DNA of 64,000 nt from contig NC_092579.1 of assembly GCF_037975245.1 (NCBI RefSeq), positions 26,081,166-26,145,165 of the forward strand, read 5' to 3'. This document shows positions 13,461 to 24,833 of this stretch, piece after piece. The notes under the pieces were generated by a model. It did not search any database and was not told the DNA's origin. It worked only from the letters and a program-made list of their open reading frames with translations. Made by a program: the position numbers and the translations under genes. This DNA is from Apostichopus japonicus. Lineage: Eukaryota > Echinodermata > Holothuroidea > Aspidochirotida > Stichopodidae. How positions within the stretch are numbered: the first letter of the stretch is position 1; every line of letters starts with the position of its first letter.

Positions 13461-14728
13461 TTAAAAGGATTGTCTGGTGGCCCAAAGAAGTTACCTCAAA
13501 AAATAGTAAATAATTTTCCAAACATGTTGTCAAAGTATGAGAACGCTAATGTTGCGTTTGACAGAGAAACGATTTTTTAACCGTTATGGATAGACATTTC
13601 AAATATGATTTGAACAGTACAATACGTGACGTCAGCTCTGCCATAGCAGATTGCGTCATAACCCACCCTCCGCACAGTACCTATACGGTAATCACAACAA
13701 AAACAGCGTGTGTATACAGATAAATTTCTTCCTTAATTTCCGGTGAAATTTCTTAAAAATTAGATATGTTTTCAAAAACTCCTTAAGCCACCATGTACTT
13801 GAGCGGTGGTTCCGTGGTCTTTGTGTAACACAAGGTAAATTTTAACAGCAGACTCTGAGTTGTTCAGGCTATACATCGCGCTATCCAGCTCCAACGCGAA
13901 AAATGTTCGCATGTAGGCTGTACTCAAACGTTGACAATCGGACAGTTCTGCGAAGCCTAAGCTATTCAGCGCTATATTCTGCTCTGACAACGATTCGATC
14001 AATTTCTTCAATAATTTCCGGTGAAATTTCTTATAAATTAGATATGATTTAAAAAAACTCCTTAAGCCGCAATATATTTAGTAGATCGGTGGTTTCGTGG
14101 TCATTGTGTAACACAAGATAAGTTTTAACAGCAGGCTCTTCGTTGTTTATACATCGCGGTATCCAGCACCAGCGCGAAGAATGTTCGCGTGTATAGGCTA
14201 CTCTATCTAACGTTTACAATCGGACAGTTCTGCGATGACATCGATCCCGCCAAGTTTCATCTTTCGGTTTAACGAATACTTTATAAGTTTCCTTTTACTG
14301 TTAATTTGATCCGTGAATTTTATTTCAGCGAGTTCGAAGAACAGTTAATGAACTGTGGTTTGAGTGTGAGTGTACAATGTGTAACGCTATACAAGTACAC
14401 CAACTGAGCATCGTAGTATATACGTTCGCGAGTATGTACGTTATATATATATGAGGCAATTCAATGTGCTTACACGTGAGTTAATTTGCTGCGGAATTGG
14501 GAGTGCTAACTTCAAGTCGCCTGTTTTGCCTATCTGCAAGCACTACGTCAAACACCATATTGAAGCGCTCGAACAAACGGTACTTTTGGTGAGAAACTGG
14601 TGAATTTGAAAACCAGATTTCTACAAGAAGAAAATGTCGAATGGGGACAATTTTTACATGGTTAGAAAGAGAAAAATAATAACTACAAGGACAATGTATC
14701 AAAATCTTCCACCAGACAATTCCTTTAA
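13461..14728. mobile_element. TTAA-flanked MITE (piggyBac-type target), 1.27 kb
   Basis: Inverted ends TTAAAAGGATTGTCTGGTGG (from 13461) and CCACCAGACAATTCCTTTAA (to 14728) bracket the element, with TTAA at both borders as expected for piggyBac-type insertion. Inside, a ~280-bp block beginning CCGGTGAAATTTCTTA is present twice (about 13740-14010 and 14020-14270). The copies have diverged in the ATGTACTTGAGC / ATATTTAGTAGATC segment. No transposase frame is present. Single ends of what looks like the same family occur near 18284 and 45717. Confidence 0.75.
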
Positions 14729-15974
14729 ATGCAAGCAAACGTGGTAAGTGGTTGAGTTGGTAAGAAGGTAGTTTTCTGGTACTAACACCAAACAAACAAG
14801 CTGCTGCTTTTTAAATCTCAAGTGAAAAGCTGTGAAGGATAATAAAGTTTCAGGCAAGCTGGTACCTATGCTCTGGTGATTATCTCCTGGTGGTATTGCA
14901 GTTCATTAATTGTTTCATTAGCACATAACTGATCAACATTGTAATAAAGTAAGCAAATGTTGGACACCATGTTTTTAACTTATGACCATTGCTGATTAAA
15001 ATCAAAACAACGAGTGAAAGTTTTTCTGGGATTCATGAACAGAAGAACAAAGCAAAACCTAGAATATATTTGCAATTCTAAAAAAATGATAGTTTGAACA
15101 TTTTAAAAACACTTTCATCCCAATGGAACAGTGCTTCCACAGCAAATGATTTGTAGAATACCACAATTGGAAATTGTTGGAAAATTTGAACGTTGTTAAA
15201 TGTTGCTGGTTTTCAATTGTTAATGTTTAAAACATGTATGCTAATCTCTGAAATTCTCCTTTCAAGCCAACGAGATGGTGCCCTTAATCCATTGTTTTAT
15301 AAATTCTACTTGAAACTGAAACCAAACATGTTCTTTTTCAAACTTGACATAAATAACAAGGCACCCTGAGATGACATTCAACACATATATGTGTTCTTGA
15401 TAACTTTGCAATACAGTGTCGATATGTCATCGAGGCCATAAAAAGTCGGATGTTTTTCCATTTGAGAGGAACTGACCGGATGGTCTGTGTATTAGACTAA
15501 ATTGTCCAATCACATTAAGTGATGAGCATCACTTGTAGAAAGGGTCATTTCTCAAAACTTAAAACACAACTCGGACTAATAGCATTGTGGTTTAAATGGT
15601 CTATAATATATCAAAACATGTGCCTAAAGTCATCCTTTAAGGTAATTTCAATTCACAATTATCCAATCTTTCAAAACAGTGTATGCTCAAATTATGTTCA
15701 CTCCATATTCTGTATTAGAGCTTCGCCTGCACACAGCGTGACACTTGCATTTAATACCACTTAATGTTTAATATATAAAGGTCTTACAGATGAAAAGTTA
15801 AGTATGTTACTTGTGTGAACTTTTTCTACATCTTGGCTTCTGTCAGAGATGTTGTGATACTGTAAGATTTTCATAAATGTAAATCAAATTTGTGTCACTC
15901 CAAAGCTTAAGGAAGATTGTGCATTCTGTTATGATAATTCTAAATCACTCTTTGGAAAGTGACAACTCAATAAG
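14729..15974. other. Unassigned non-coding stretch
   Basis: AT-rich DNA. The 81-codon frame at 15519-15764 (+) has no recognisable domain. No repeat structure was seen. Confidence 0.4.
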
Positions 15975-16542
15975 TTAAAGGATTGGTTCAGTTGTCATAC
16001 ATGTTTATGTTATATGAAAGAGGACAATAAAAGAAACACAATGGTGAAAAAAAAACTGTTCAAATATCTTTTTCGGTTAAAGAGATATTCAAGTGTTAAG
16101 TTTTATCAGATTGTGTAGAAACTGCTGAAATCTGACTAGCTGTGATGTCACATCCTCACATTCCTGAAAAGTCTTTGTTTTTTTCTCTAAATATTTTGTG
16201 AGATTTCATGACTTTCAATCAAAAGATATGTCAGGAGATCTCATATTTGTCAAAGGAAGTATTTGAGATTAAACATCTGAAGAATTTTTGATTATATTAT
16301 TTTCAAATGTAAATAATTTTTAAATAAATATATTCACAATGTTAAGGAAGTGAGGATGTGACGTCACACCCTCACAGTAAGTCTTTCTACACCAGTCGTT
16401 TTCAAAGAAATTTTGATATCTTCAAAGTGTCATATCTCCTTAACAGAGCATGCTATCATGGTAGTTTCTTCACTGTTCTTTTTGTCTTTTTGTGCTCTTT
16501 CATACAAAATAGACATGTCAAACACCTGAACCAATCCTTTAA
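15975..16542. mobile_element. TTAA-flanked MITE, 568 bp
   Basis: Ends TTAAAGGATTGGTTCA and TGAACCAATCCTTTAA are inverted repeats with TTAA at each border. The arms continue to pair imperfectly inward (CATGT...GAAAGAG against CTCTTTCATAC...ACATG). Two further internal blocks also pair in inverted orientation: GATGTCACATCCTCAC near 16144 and GTGAGGATGTGACGTCAC near 16351. A 121-codon frame at 16358-16723 runs across the right arm and out into the flank, so it is not a gene. Confidence 0.8.
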
Positions 16543-17179
16543 AACTCATTTTACATGTTACCTAGGTGCCACAAACCTATACACACGCATGTCTTCAATA
16601 TTGCAGAGATACATTTTACCATTGGTAAGGAATAACAAGAATAAAGATCATGACATTTCACATACGTCTGGCATATTATGTCATTGTCATTTACTTAAAA
16701 ATAATTTTTTCCTCCACGTTTAGTACCTCTTGTTGACCACGTGCGGTGATATATCACCCATAAATAAATAAACTACCTATATAAACCTGACTTTAGTGTA
16801 AATAAATGCAAATGGAGGTATAAGTATAAAGCAGAGAAAATATCATCTTACAATCTAAATGTATCTCAAGGCTAAATTTAAATCAAAGCTATGAATTGAA
16901 TAAAGATTAAAGAATCTGTGAAAGTCATTTCGCCCAGTATAATGACTTGTACTTGAAGCTTAAAAAAACCAGTTAAGCAGGTACTCTCGTTTACAATAAA
17001 CAGTTTCCATACTACATATTAGCATCAAGTGCCTTGGGTGTTAACATTAATTACATTTTCTTGAATTTACTCTCCAAATCTTGTGCAGAAATAATATAAA
17101 CATCTGACCACGCACAGCTTTATAGATGTCAAAGATTATTGTATGAATACTTAATAGTAGCTGTAATTTGAATTTATCA
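16543..17179. other. Unassigned non-coding stretch
   Basis: About 640 bp of AT-rich sequence without recognisable genes or repeats. Confidence 0.35.
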
Positions 17180-17810
17180 TGATTGTAACTTTTTTTACTT
17201 TGACACCTGTTGAACTCATGCAACCTATGACCTCTACTTCTAGGGTTCTTGCACTCATCAAGCGGGATGTAAGATGAGAAGGATTGATGAAGATTATCAC
17301 GAGCGGTAAAAGTGTGATGCTGTACCTAGAGGATGGCAATTACGGAAGGGAGATGGACATACACGCATACAAAGAATTGCCAGATGCTAGAGCGAGTTAA
17401 AGACGGTAATGCATAAGGTTATATGAGGTGAGGGAGTACGCGCTGTGAATCCTACATACTAAGTATGAAGGTCAAGAAAGATATACTTCTTGAGTTATCG
17501 TGTTGACAACATTTCCAGACATTGACTTCAAAGTTGACCGCAATGACCTTTGGACCTACACCAATTTTAATTGGGTTCTTTCACTCATCAATCTGGATCT
17601 GCACACCATGTATGTGTATGAAGTTCAACAAAGATGTACTTTTTGAGTTATCATGTCTACAAAGTTTTCAGATCTTGACCTCTCTTGATTCCAAATGACC
17701 ACTGAACTTCACAGAAAACAGGATTCCTGTACTCTATTAGACGGATACACATACCAAGTATGAAGTTAATCCACAATGAACATTTAGAGTTACCATGTTT
17801 ACAAGCAAGT
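17180..17810. repeat. Dispersed TGACCT-rich repeat, second locus
   Basis: Units of the same family as 2840-3745, with CCAAGTATGAAGTTAATCCA, GAGTTATC, ACAAAGTTTTCAGAT and TTGACCTC blocks. The TGACCTTT half-site pair near 17545 is interrupted by one extra G (TGACCTTTGGACC). A solitary DIRS terminal repeat is embedded at 17334-17449, between repeat-like sequences on both sides. The array ends at a short (CA)n run near 17815. Confidence 0.65.
17334..17449. mobile_element. Solitary DIRS1-type terminal repeat
   Basis: This 116-bp segment starts TGGCAATTACGGAAGGGAGA and ends GGGAGTACGCGCTGTGAA. It aligns almost base for base with the right terminal repeat of the DIRS element at 40715-40829, in the same orientation, with a few substitutions and small indels (for example CATACACGCATACAAAG against CACTCACATACAGAC). 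No gag, RT or second terminus lies nearby. It is either a remnant of a larger insertion or a partial reverse-transcription product. Confidence 0.9.
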
Positions 17811-18999
17811 GTCACACACACACACACACCCACATACAAGCCGTAACCATGCATAGCTTCCTCCTGCATCCAGCATGGAATCAAAATAGTGCAAGTTCTA
17901 TAGAAATTATGTGGCTAAAGTACTGTCTTGTTTCGGTAATGAATATCACTGAGTATTAGATGACAAGAAATGACTCATGATACACTAAAGGAAGGCAGAT
18001 CATTTTCAAATCTGAAATACGATAAATTATTAAATTTGTTGAGCATGATGAAAACAATATATCTTTAACACACTTATATGATACACAACAGGAAACTAGA
18101 GTAGTGGGTGAGGGTCTGATGAACTTGAAACTGCTGCTTGACGCTTGAACTTTGGCCACATATTCCATGCTTCCTCCTATCCACATCAATGTTGTTCAAT
18201 CATATCACTCAGAATTAATTTCTAAAGAAAGCTTTAACTGAGTGAAAGTGAAGTAACATTCTAACAAACTCACATTTACCACATTAAAGGGATTCTCTGG
18301 TGGCAGACAGGCTGACACATACCGTAATCTGAGAAAAATATTCGACACTGTTAGTAGAAAAACACCCCAACATAATATCTTGCTCCTAACCCAAGATGGT
18401 TGATTGAATGTAATCTATTTTGACTGGCCAAAGCCTTGATGATTCCATTGAGCTGTACCACAGTTGGCCCTGTACAACTTCAATGAGTGCTGGATTATCG
18501 GACAAAGGTTAAAATCATACCAGAAAGGGTATTTTACAATAAAATGGAAAGTAGAACACTATGCTTATCTTTCTCGATTTTCTTTTAATACCTTTCCCTT
18601 TCTTTTATTTATTTTTATTTGTGTGTGTATGTAGGTGAATGTGTCCTGCGAGAACCACAAATTAAACCTTGTTTCTTCTTAGATGCAATGGGAAATGTTC
18701 TTCGATAATTATGAGATTGATATTTTGAAGGAGCAGTCACTACCACTGGTGACTCATCTAAACCATAACATTCCCCTACGAATGTTCCTCAATATCAAAA
18801 GTTGGATCACAAATGACTCTAGTAGTTTCCTACTTCTGATGGCCTCACGACAGCTAACGTCAGGCCATTCCACTGACTTACTGACTAATACTAAGAGTGC
18901 AAAAAAATGAACTTGTTTGACTATTGGAAAACTTACTTCATTCTTGTTTCATATGATAACAGAAATCAACTGCAAAATTTTAGGAAAAAGGTGTCTAAC
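17811..18999. other. Unassigned stretch; MITE end near 18284
   Basis: Probably intronic to FDXR or intergenic. TTAAAGGGATTCTCTGGTGG at 18284-18303 resembles the end of the TTAA MITE at 13461, but I found no partner end. A 75-codon frame at 18683-18910 (+) is unrecognised. Confidence 0.4.
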
Positions 19000-19192
19000 C
19001 TGGAATGAGTTTGTCAATCCCTTCAAAGTCCGACCTGTCTAAAATAGGCTTAGTTCCAGGTAACTTGACCATTTCCCGCAATTCCTTGATGGTGAAAGAA
19101 ACTTCTAGAGGACCTCGTCGGCCAACCAAGTATACCTGTTTCACTTTACTTCTTCTCAGAGCACTGATAGCATTTTCTGAAATATCAGTTTT
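19000..19192 (-). CDS. FDXR: FDXR internal exon (adrenodoxin/ferredoxin reductase)
   Basis: A 193-nt exon encoding 64 residues plus one base, [10 protein letters not shown] through FEGIDKLIP. It contains LVGRRGPL and FTIKELREM, then LPG-x2-PILD, which closely match animal NADPH:adrenodoxin (ferredoxin) reductase. In that family this segment belongs to the NADP-binding domain, and the paired arginines of VGRRGPL contact NADPH. The enzyme is a mitochondrial FAD protein that passes electrons from NADPH to ferredoxin for P450 reactions and iron-sulfur cluster assembly. On the minus strand the exon is preceded by TTTTAATTCCACAG (acceptor) and followed by GTTAGA (donor), so it reads from phase 0 to phase 1. 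The frame is intact, which argues against a pseudogene. Upstream exons should lie at higher coordinates and downstream ones at lower coordinates. I could not find any, so the introns are large or the other exons are outside the window. Confidence 0.9.
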
Positions 19193-19436
19193 CTGTGGAA
19201 TTAAAAATAGGTAACATATTAGCAACTTGACAGGTAGATGTTTTTTTCGTTGTAAATTGACCAGAATGAACTTAAATGGTAACAGGAATACATCTAGACT
19301 GTAGTTTAAATGAAATGAAATGAAATTGTTACTATTATGGTGATGTTTATGATGAAAGCATATTGCATTAACACTACACTAACATGCCTTTCTATAATTA
19401 GAAATTGACAAAAATACTTGAAAATTGCCAAAGCAC
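19193..19436. other. Probable FDXR intron start region
   Basis: On the minus strand this is the sequence directly upstream of the FDXR exon acceptor. It holds AT-rich, ATGAAATGAAATGAAATTG-type simple sequence near 19309 and no other feature. Confidence 0.4.
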
Positions 19437-19645
19437 CAACGAATGTATTTTAATATCCATGAGGAAACACTAGGCTCCTATTTACAGCAATGAACGTATC
19501 TTAACATCCATGTGAAAACACTGGGCTCCTATTTACAGCAATGAATGTATTTTAACATCCATGAGGAATCACTGGGTTCATATTTACAGCAATGAAAATA
19601 TTTTAATATCCATGAGGAAACAATGGGCTCCTATTTACAGCACAG
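19437..19645. repeat. 51-bp tandem repeat, ~4 copies
   Basis: About four copies of a 51-bp unit containing GCAATGAATGTATTTTAACA, CATGAGGAAACACTGG and CTCCTATTTACA, diverging by a few percent. It lies just upstream of the FDXR exon in the gene's orientation and is presumably intronic. Confidence 0.9.
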
Positions 19646-21189
19646 ACTGGTGTATAAGACATGAACATCTTCTCTGGAATCCACTTTGCTTTTTGGGCTT
19701 GGTGTGTAAATAACCAATTAGGAACTCTTGTTCCTAAACCAATGAAGAAATCTTACTTGTAGGATCATGCAAAACTGTAAATATACATACATTGCATGAA
19801 ATGGAGTTAAACTTACACTTAATTAAAAAAAGATGAAATTGTTTTAAGTTCAATGGTGAGTCTATAGGTCAAAATTCAACATGTAAAATGGCAATGGTCT
19901 CATAATAAAAGGCATAGTTAATGTGAAACACAAAGACCAAGGGTTGAATTAACAGACGGATTACATTCGGTACTCCAACAACTTGCTGTAATACCCTTAA
20001 AAATCATCTACAGTACCCATTTTAATAAATGAAGTTGCCGTAGGGGCCATTATCATGATTATCTCCATTCAGGGTGCAAAAGTTGTCTGAAACCCTGGCC
20101 CTGATATAAGTGCCTAAATAACAGCTAATAAGCAGCAGGAAGTAACATCTAGATCAAGATATACAGTTCACAAACCATCTCATAATTTGTTCCTGTTTTC
20201 TGACATTTCTAAACATTTTTTCTCACTTTGGAAAAGTGCACTTTCTAATTATGGATACTGTTGTTATGCCCATTTGAAAGTTGACAAACTGCTGTGGTGC
20301 CTGCAATTTCAATGAAAATCAAACCCAATTATTATCTTGCACTAATACAGTTGCCTTGACCCCTTAAGATCCTTTATATGTTGTCATAAGTCTTTTATTT
20401 TTGTAGTATGTTTGATGGGAAAGGGGAGGGAAAGGGGAGGGAAAGGGGGGGGGGAGGCAGGATAACACAACAAACAAAGAGTATGACAGCATAGAACCAT
20501 GCTGTGATGAAAACACAGTGTTACTGGAAGTTTACAAATCAAAATCAAACTGAAAACATATCAATTCCTGCATCCCTAACATGTAAAAAAGCCTCAATAA
20601 ATTGACCCATGTGAGCAGGTAAATGAGTAATATCTCTTTAATAACTGAAATCTCTGTGGACCTTCCTGTGCCAAGATGGCTGCACTGTTCCATTTTGTAG
20701 TAGGCCATGAAATGCAATGCATAGCAAAACTTGATATGACTCCTGGAAAATGTGGAAAATGGAACTACCTTGGATGGTCTCTTACTCTAAACCAGAGGGA
20801 TAGTTAAAATTTCTGTTCCTTTTTGAAAAATAACAATTGACATATTTATGACTCCAGAAACCTTAGTTTTGATGCAAGATGTGATGCCTATCAATTGATG
20901 ATATTTGACTGTGAAAGGCTGGCTAGTCATAGTTATTTTTGGCACAAATCTATCTTAAATTGTCACTGCCCATTGATAGACAAGGCCTCATACAGGTTCC
21001 ATGAAACAACGGTCTTTGTACACATTACATACTGCATGCAATCAACAGGATTAATTTATTTGATATGGTGCAATTATTAGTAGTGACCAAGTTACCTAAA
21101 GCAGGATTCAAGATCCTACAGAAACATGTTTTCTTTTCCAAAACCTACATGGAAATAGAAACAACTTAGGTGAAATAGAAATGACTTAA
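19646..21189. other. Unassigned stretch with a G-rich tract
   Basis: AT-rich DNA, probably intronic. A purine tract at about 20415-20456 (GGGAAAGGGGAGGGAAAGGG repeated, then a G run) has four or more G-runs with short spacers and could form a G-quadruplex on the plus strand. The small open frames (20532-20717, 20895-21080) are not recognised. Confidence 0.45.
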
Positions 21190-21311
21190 GTGATTTGAGA
21201 TATGGAGGACTAATCCAGCAGCACTTGGGTGAAGTATTTACTGTGACTTGAGAAATGGAGGACTAATCAAGCAGCACTTGAGTGAAGTATTTACGGTGAT
21301 TTGAGATATGG
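21190..21311. repeat. ~53-bp tandem repeat, 2.3 copies
   Basis: Units start GATTTGAGATATGGAGGACT and contain CAGCACTTGGGTGAAG, then TATTTACGGT. Two full copies and a partial third copy, with a few mismatches. Confidence 0.85.
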
Positions 21312-22060
21312 TTTTGGACTTGAAAGTGCGTAACTACCTATGTTCACATCTGTAGCCACTTTAGAAAATTTATGCACAGGAATTTTTAGTACATTTAAGA
21401 CGAAACAGGTTTGTTCTTCTGTCATACCTTAACCTCTAAAAATTGAATCAAGACTTTAAATGATAAATCACAGTGAACAAATGTGTCCTATGCTAAACGC
21501 ATTGAAAATGTTACAAGTAGCTTGCATGTTGCACAGGGACTAACTAGATGCCGTGATTGAAAGGGACATCTCTCTCTCTCTCATATTTTAGTTTTTCCTT
21601 GAAATGTAGTATGCTTATGACTCTCAAAATGTAGATTTATTTGAGAGAGAAAGAAATCCTTGACTTGAATGAGCTTAAAAATTAGATACATCAGGATCCT
21701 AAATGATGGCAGTGTTCACTATTAAGCTGTGAGTACAAAGTCACAAAACCCTTAGTAATCACCAAATTCATTCAAAACATTCATAATTTGAATTGACTTT
21801 CCCAGTCAGTTTCTGCTTTTAGTTACTAGCATACATATGTAAATATTGCAAGAATATATATCTCTCCTCTGTGGATTAATGGTTTAACAAGGAAAGTAAA
21901 ACAGCAATATTGTGTAATTCAGTTGGCATCCTGAAGATACACACTCTTCTGTTGCCAGATATACACATAAACATTCCTATTTACCCAACAAAGCATGCTC
22001 AAAGTAAAATAAAACTGTTAGCAAACTGTTTATCCACTAGAGAGCCTGAGTAAGAGAATG
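21312..22060. other. Unassigned non-coding stretch
   Basis: AT-rich sequence with a short (TC)n run near 21571. No gene or repeat family was identified. Confidence 0.35.
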
Positions 22061-22182
22061 TGTAAAAGTAAGTGGGCCTGACGTTTCGATCCTAGCAGGA
22101 TCTTCTTCAGGATCCTTCTTTTTTTTAGCCTCTGGAGAAGATCCTGCTAGGATCGAAATGTCAGGCCAACTTACTTTTACAC
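22061..22182. mobile_element. Foldback hairpin repeat (~46-bp arms)
   Basis: The left arm runs from TGTAAAAGTAAGTGGGCCTG through CGATCCTAGCAGGATCTTCT. The right arm is its near-perfect inverse, AGAAGATCCTGCTAGGATCG through TTACTTTTACACA. The loop is about 26 bp and T-rich. Arms differ at only a few positions (GTGGGCC against GTTGGCC, ACGTTTC against ACATTTC). The structure fits a very short foldback or MITE element. No clear target duplication was seen. Confidence 0.85.
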
Positions 22183-23600
22183 AGCAAAGCATGCTATCAG
22201 AAAGTAGCTTTCACTCATAGAATCAATTCTTTTTTTTTGTAAACAGCTAGCTATCTGATGCTAAATCCTTCAGTTATCAGTCTTATCACAGAGACAATGC
22301 AAGGTTTTACTCTTCCTTATTTGATTTCTCTGAGCACATTCTCAATTGGAATGGTTGCTATATAACATATTATCTATTTAAATTAACCAGCTGGAAAAAT
22401 GACTATTAAACAGTATGTACACAACTGGAAAGCTATGTTTGGTTTCATTTTTTACATGCATGCAAAGTTTTCTTATAGATTCATCACAATCTAATGAATG
22501 CTCATTTTCTAGCAAAACTGTAGTAAATTGATTTCAGGCAAATTACAAATTAAGAATGGTCTAGTGGAATGATTTAAGAGAAGCAAGTTCTGTCCATACA
22601 AATTGTAGAAATTTCAGCAAACATGAATACAAATTTTAATAAACAAGGGCAACACAGACTTGTCCTGACTAAAAATGACTTCAACAAGTAATAAGCAAAA
22701 TTATTTCAAACAGATCAAAAGGAACGGTTCTCCATCAACGTTTTAAGGTTCAGGCCAATGTGCACAAACCATAAAATCTGGTCTAATTCAGTGCACTTTG
22801 GTGACATTTGTATGATAATTTAGACATATCCATCTTTTTTAAGAAACACAGCCTGGCCTTTACAGATACTCAATTTCACAATTTCCAAAATTAACTCTCT
22901 GCAGTCTTTAAGTACATGTGAATTATTCAAATAAGTTTCAACTTCCTTCCTGTTAATGTTGTTACTGCTGAACAGATTTGTCAGCAAGGTTAAATGGTAA
23001 GCAAGTCTTTAAATGTGACACTCCTACAACATGAAAGTATTAAATATAACCATGCTAGAAGAGCATGATTTGCCCAGTACCAGAAGGCATATTAATAACA
23101 GTAAAGATAATGTTGTAGCTATAGTGACTAGCAAATTGCAAAAGTAACACACAGGAAATTATGAACCCAGTGTCTGGTATCATATTTATTGCTTTCACAA
23201 ATAAAGAGGGAAAAAAATTCATTTGCGTGTACCAGATACATAAATTAGGCAATCCCATCATGAGTTACTGCTGTTCTTGACAACACAGTAATGATTATCA
23301 GAATCTGATGGGATCCACCGAAGGAGAACATCCCAATGGCTTTCCTCTTAAGCACTCCTTTGAACTATAGTATACCATCTGTGAAGTGGATGGCCAACTT
23401 TGACCAGCATTTCAGTGAGATTATAAACATGAATGCCCATAGGATCAACTTGATCTACTTGTTTGTGTGACTTGAACTCCCAACTATACCAACAAGTCTA
23501 ATCACTTCAGTTAACATTAATTTTTTCTCTAGTAAGTGATCGATCTCAAACAGTTTGTAGTGCTCAATCATAGTTAGTCCCAGACTATAAGTGTACACTG
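22183..23600. other. Unassigned non-coding stretch
   Basis: AT-rich sequence; no gene recognised. The 68-codon frame at 23055-23261 (-) is unsupported. Confidence 0.35.
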
Positions 23601-23602
23601 CC

Positions 23603-23830
23603 AGACATAGGCGTACGTGACCATTTCAGTGTGGGGGTGGCAGAACTTTTTTTGCCCGAAAGTTCCCGTGACACTATCTAAGCGGAGCGCCACCATCGGT
23701 TGGCGCGTAGCGTACAAGAAAATTTTGGGCACACAATGCCTCTCAGATTGCCGGAAACGGCACTTCTGGGGGCCTGGGGCCTTGCAAGTTGCATCTAAAC
23801 ATTCTTTATTTTATAATCTCACGTTTTAGA
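23603..23830. mobile_element. Fragment sharing a module with the 24.2-kb MITE
   Basis: A GC-richer patch starting CATAGGCGTACGTGACC. It contains AGCGGAGCGCCACCATCGGT and TGGCGC, then GCCGGAAACGGC. The same ~100-bp module, including a GCGCCA...TGGCGC hairpin, recurs inside the element at 24181-24825. The left end resembles the CATAGGCGTAGG end at 11091. I could not find the right end, so it is probably a truncated or composite element. Confidence 0.55.
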
Positions 23831-24180
23831 AATTTACACTTCCCCAAAAATTTGGTATATTAGAAGAAGAAAAAATGGTAACATCACTTTGAAGGGGAAA
23901 AATGGGACAGTATATTTTTTAAGCTCCTATTTAGTTACCTTATTTATTATTTTAACACAGTACTCAGCTACCTCCAGAAAAACAACCATTGTTCAACGAC
24001 ACGTAAGCGGGATAATGTCGCTGTGTCGGGTGAGACTGCAATTTGTCTCACAAAAATGTATAAAATATAACAAAGAATATGATAAATCCGTACTTCTATG
24101 CTTGTAGGCACCCCCCCCCCCACCATCCATGAAAAAGAAAATGTTTCTTCTATATACACTCATGTTGGGGATATCCAGGT

Positions 24181-24825
24181 CAAGGGCGGCGGAAGCACTT
24201 TTAATCTGGGGGGGCACCTACATCAAAGGGCACTTTGCAGAATTTCGATTGGACTGATGCAGCCCTATATTTAGTACCCTTTATAACTCTTATTGTATTA
24301 TCTTATTTGTGTATACACATCACTCCATCAACGCCCCCCCCCCCCTAAAGGAAAATATGCATACTAGCACTGCAATATCCAATACGCAAATTGGGAAACA
24401 AGGAACAAGTTTTCTCTTGAGACAAAATGAGGTGAAATCATGCTAGTTGCTAATGTAGGAATCTTCCGATTTAGACTGTTTTTTTTCTTGTTAATATCTT
24501 AACAAATTTTCCATTCGAAATAGTTTTAAGTTTGACCCACAGAAATTCATTAAAAGTCACGGGCTTAGCCAGGATTTGCAAAGTTGTATGCACGACTATC
24601 TGAGCGGAGCGCCACCATCGGTTGGCGCGGAGCGTACTATACAAATTTTTGGTTTTACAAACCCCTCAGATGGCCGGAAACGGCCCTTCCCGAGTGTTCA
24701 TTATGGTTCCCTGGCCTCTTGCTAACTTGAGGAACCTCAATTTTTATATAGAAAAAAGGCACATTTTTAACCTGAGGAAAAGTGGGGGGCACGTGCCCCT
24801 GTGCCCCCCGGTTCCGCCGCCCTTG
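24181..24825. mobile_element. hAT-type MITE with GGGCGGCGGAA termini
   Basis: A 645-bp element bounded by CAAGGGCGGCGGAAGC and GGTTCCGCCGCCCTTG. Flanking 8-mers ATCCAGGT (24173-24180) and GTCCAGGT (24826-24833) match at 7 of 8 positions, in line with hAT-type target duplication. G-rich and C-rich subterminal runs, and the module shared with 23603-23830, lie inside. Non-autonomous: no transposase frame. Confidence 0.75.
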
Positions 24826-24833
24826 GTCCAGGT

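Noticed and set aside
19005-19214. 69-codon plus-strand ORF at the FDXR exon
   Set aside because: It is antisense to the conserved FDXR exon and resembles nothing.
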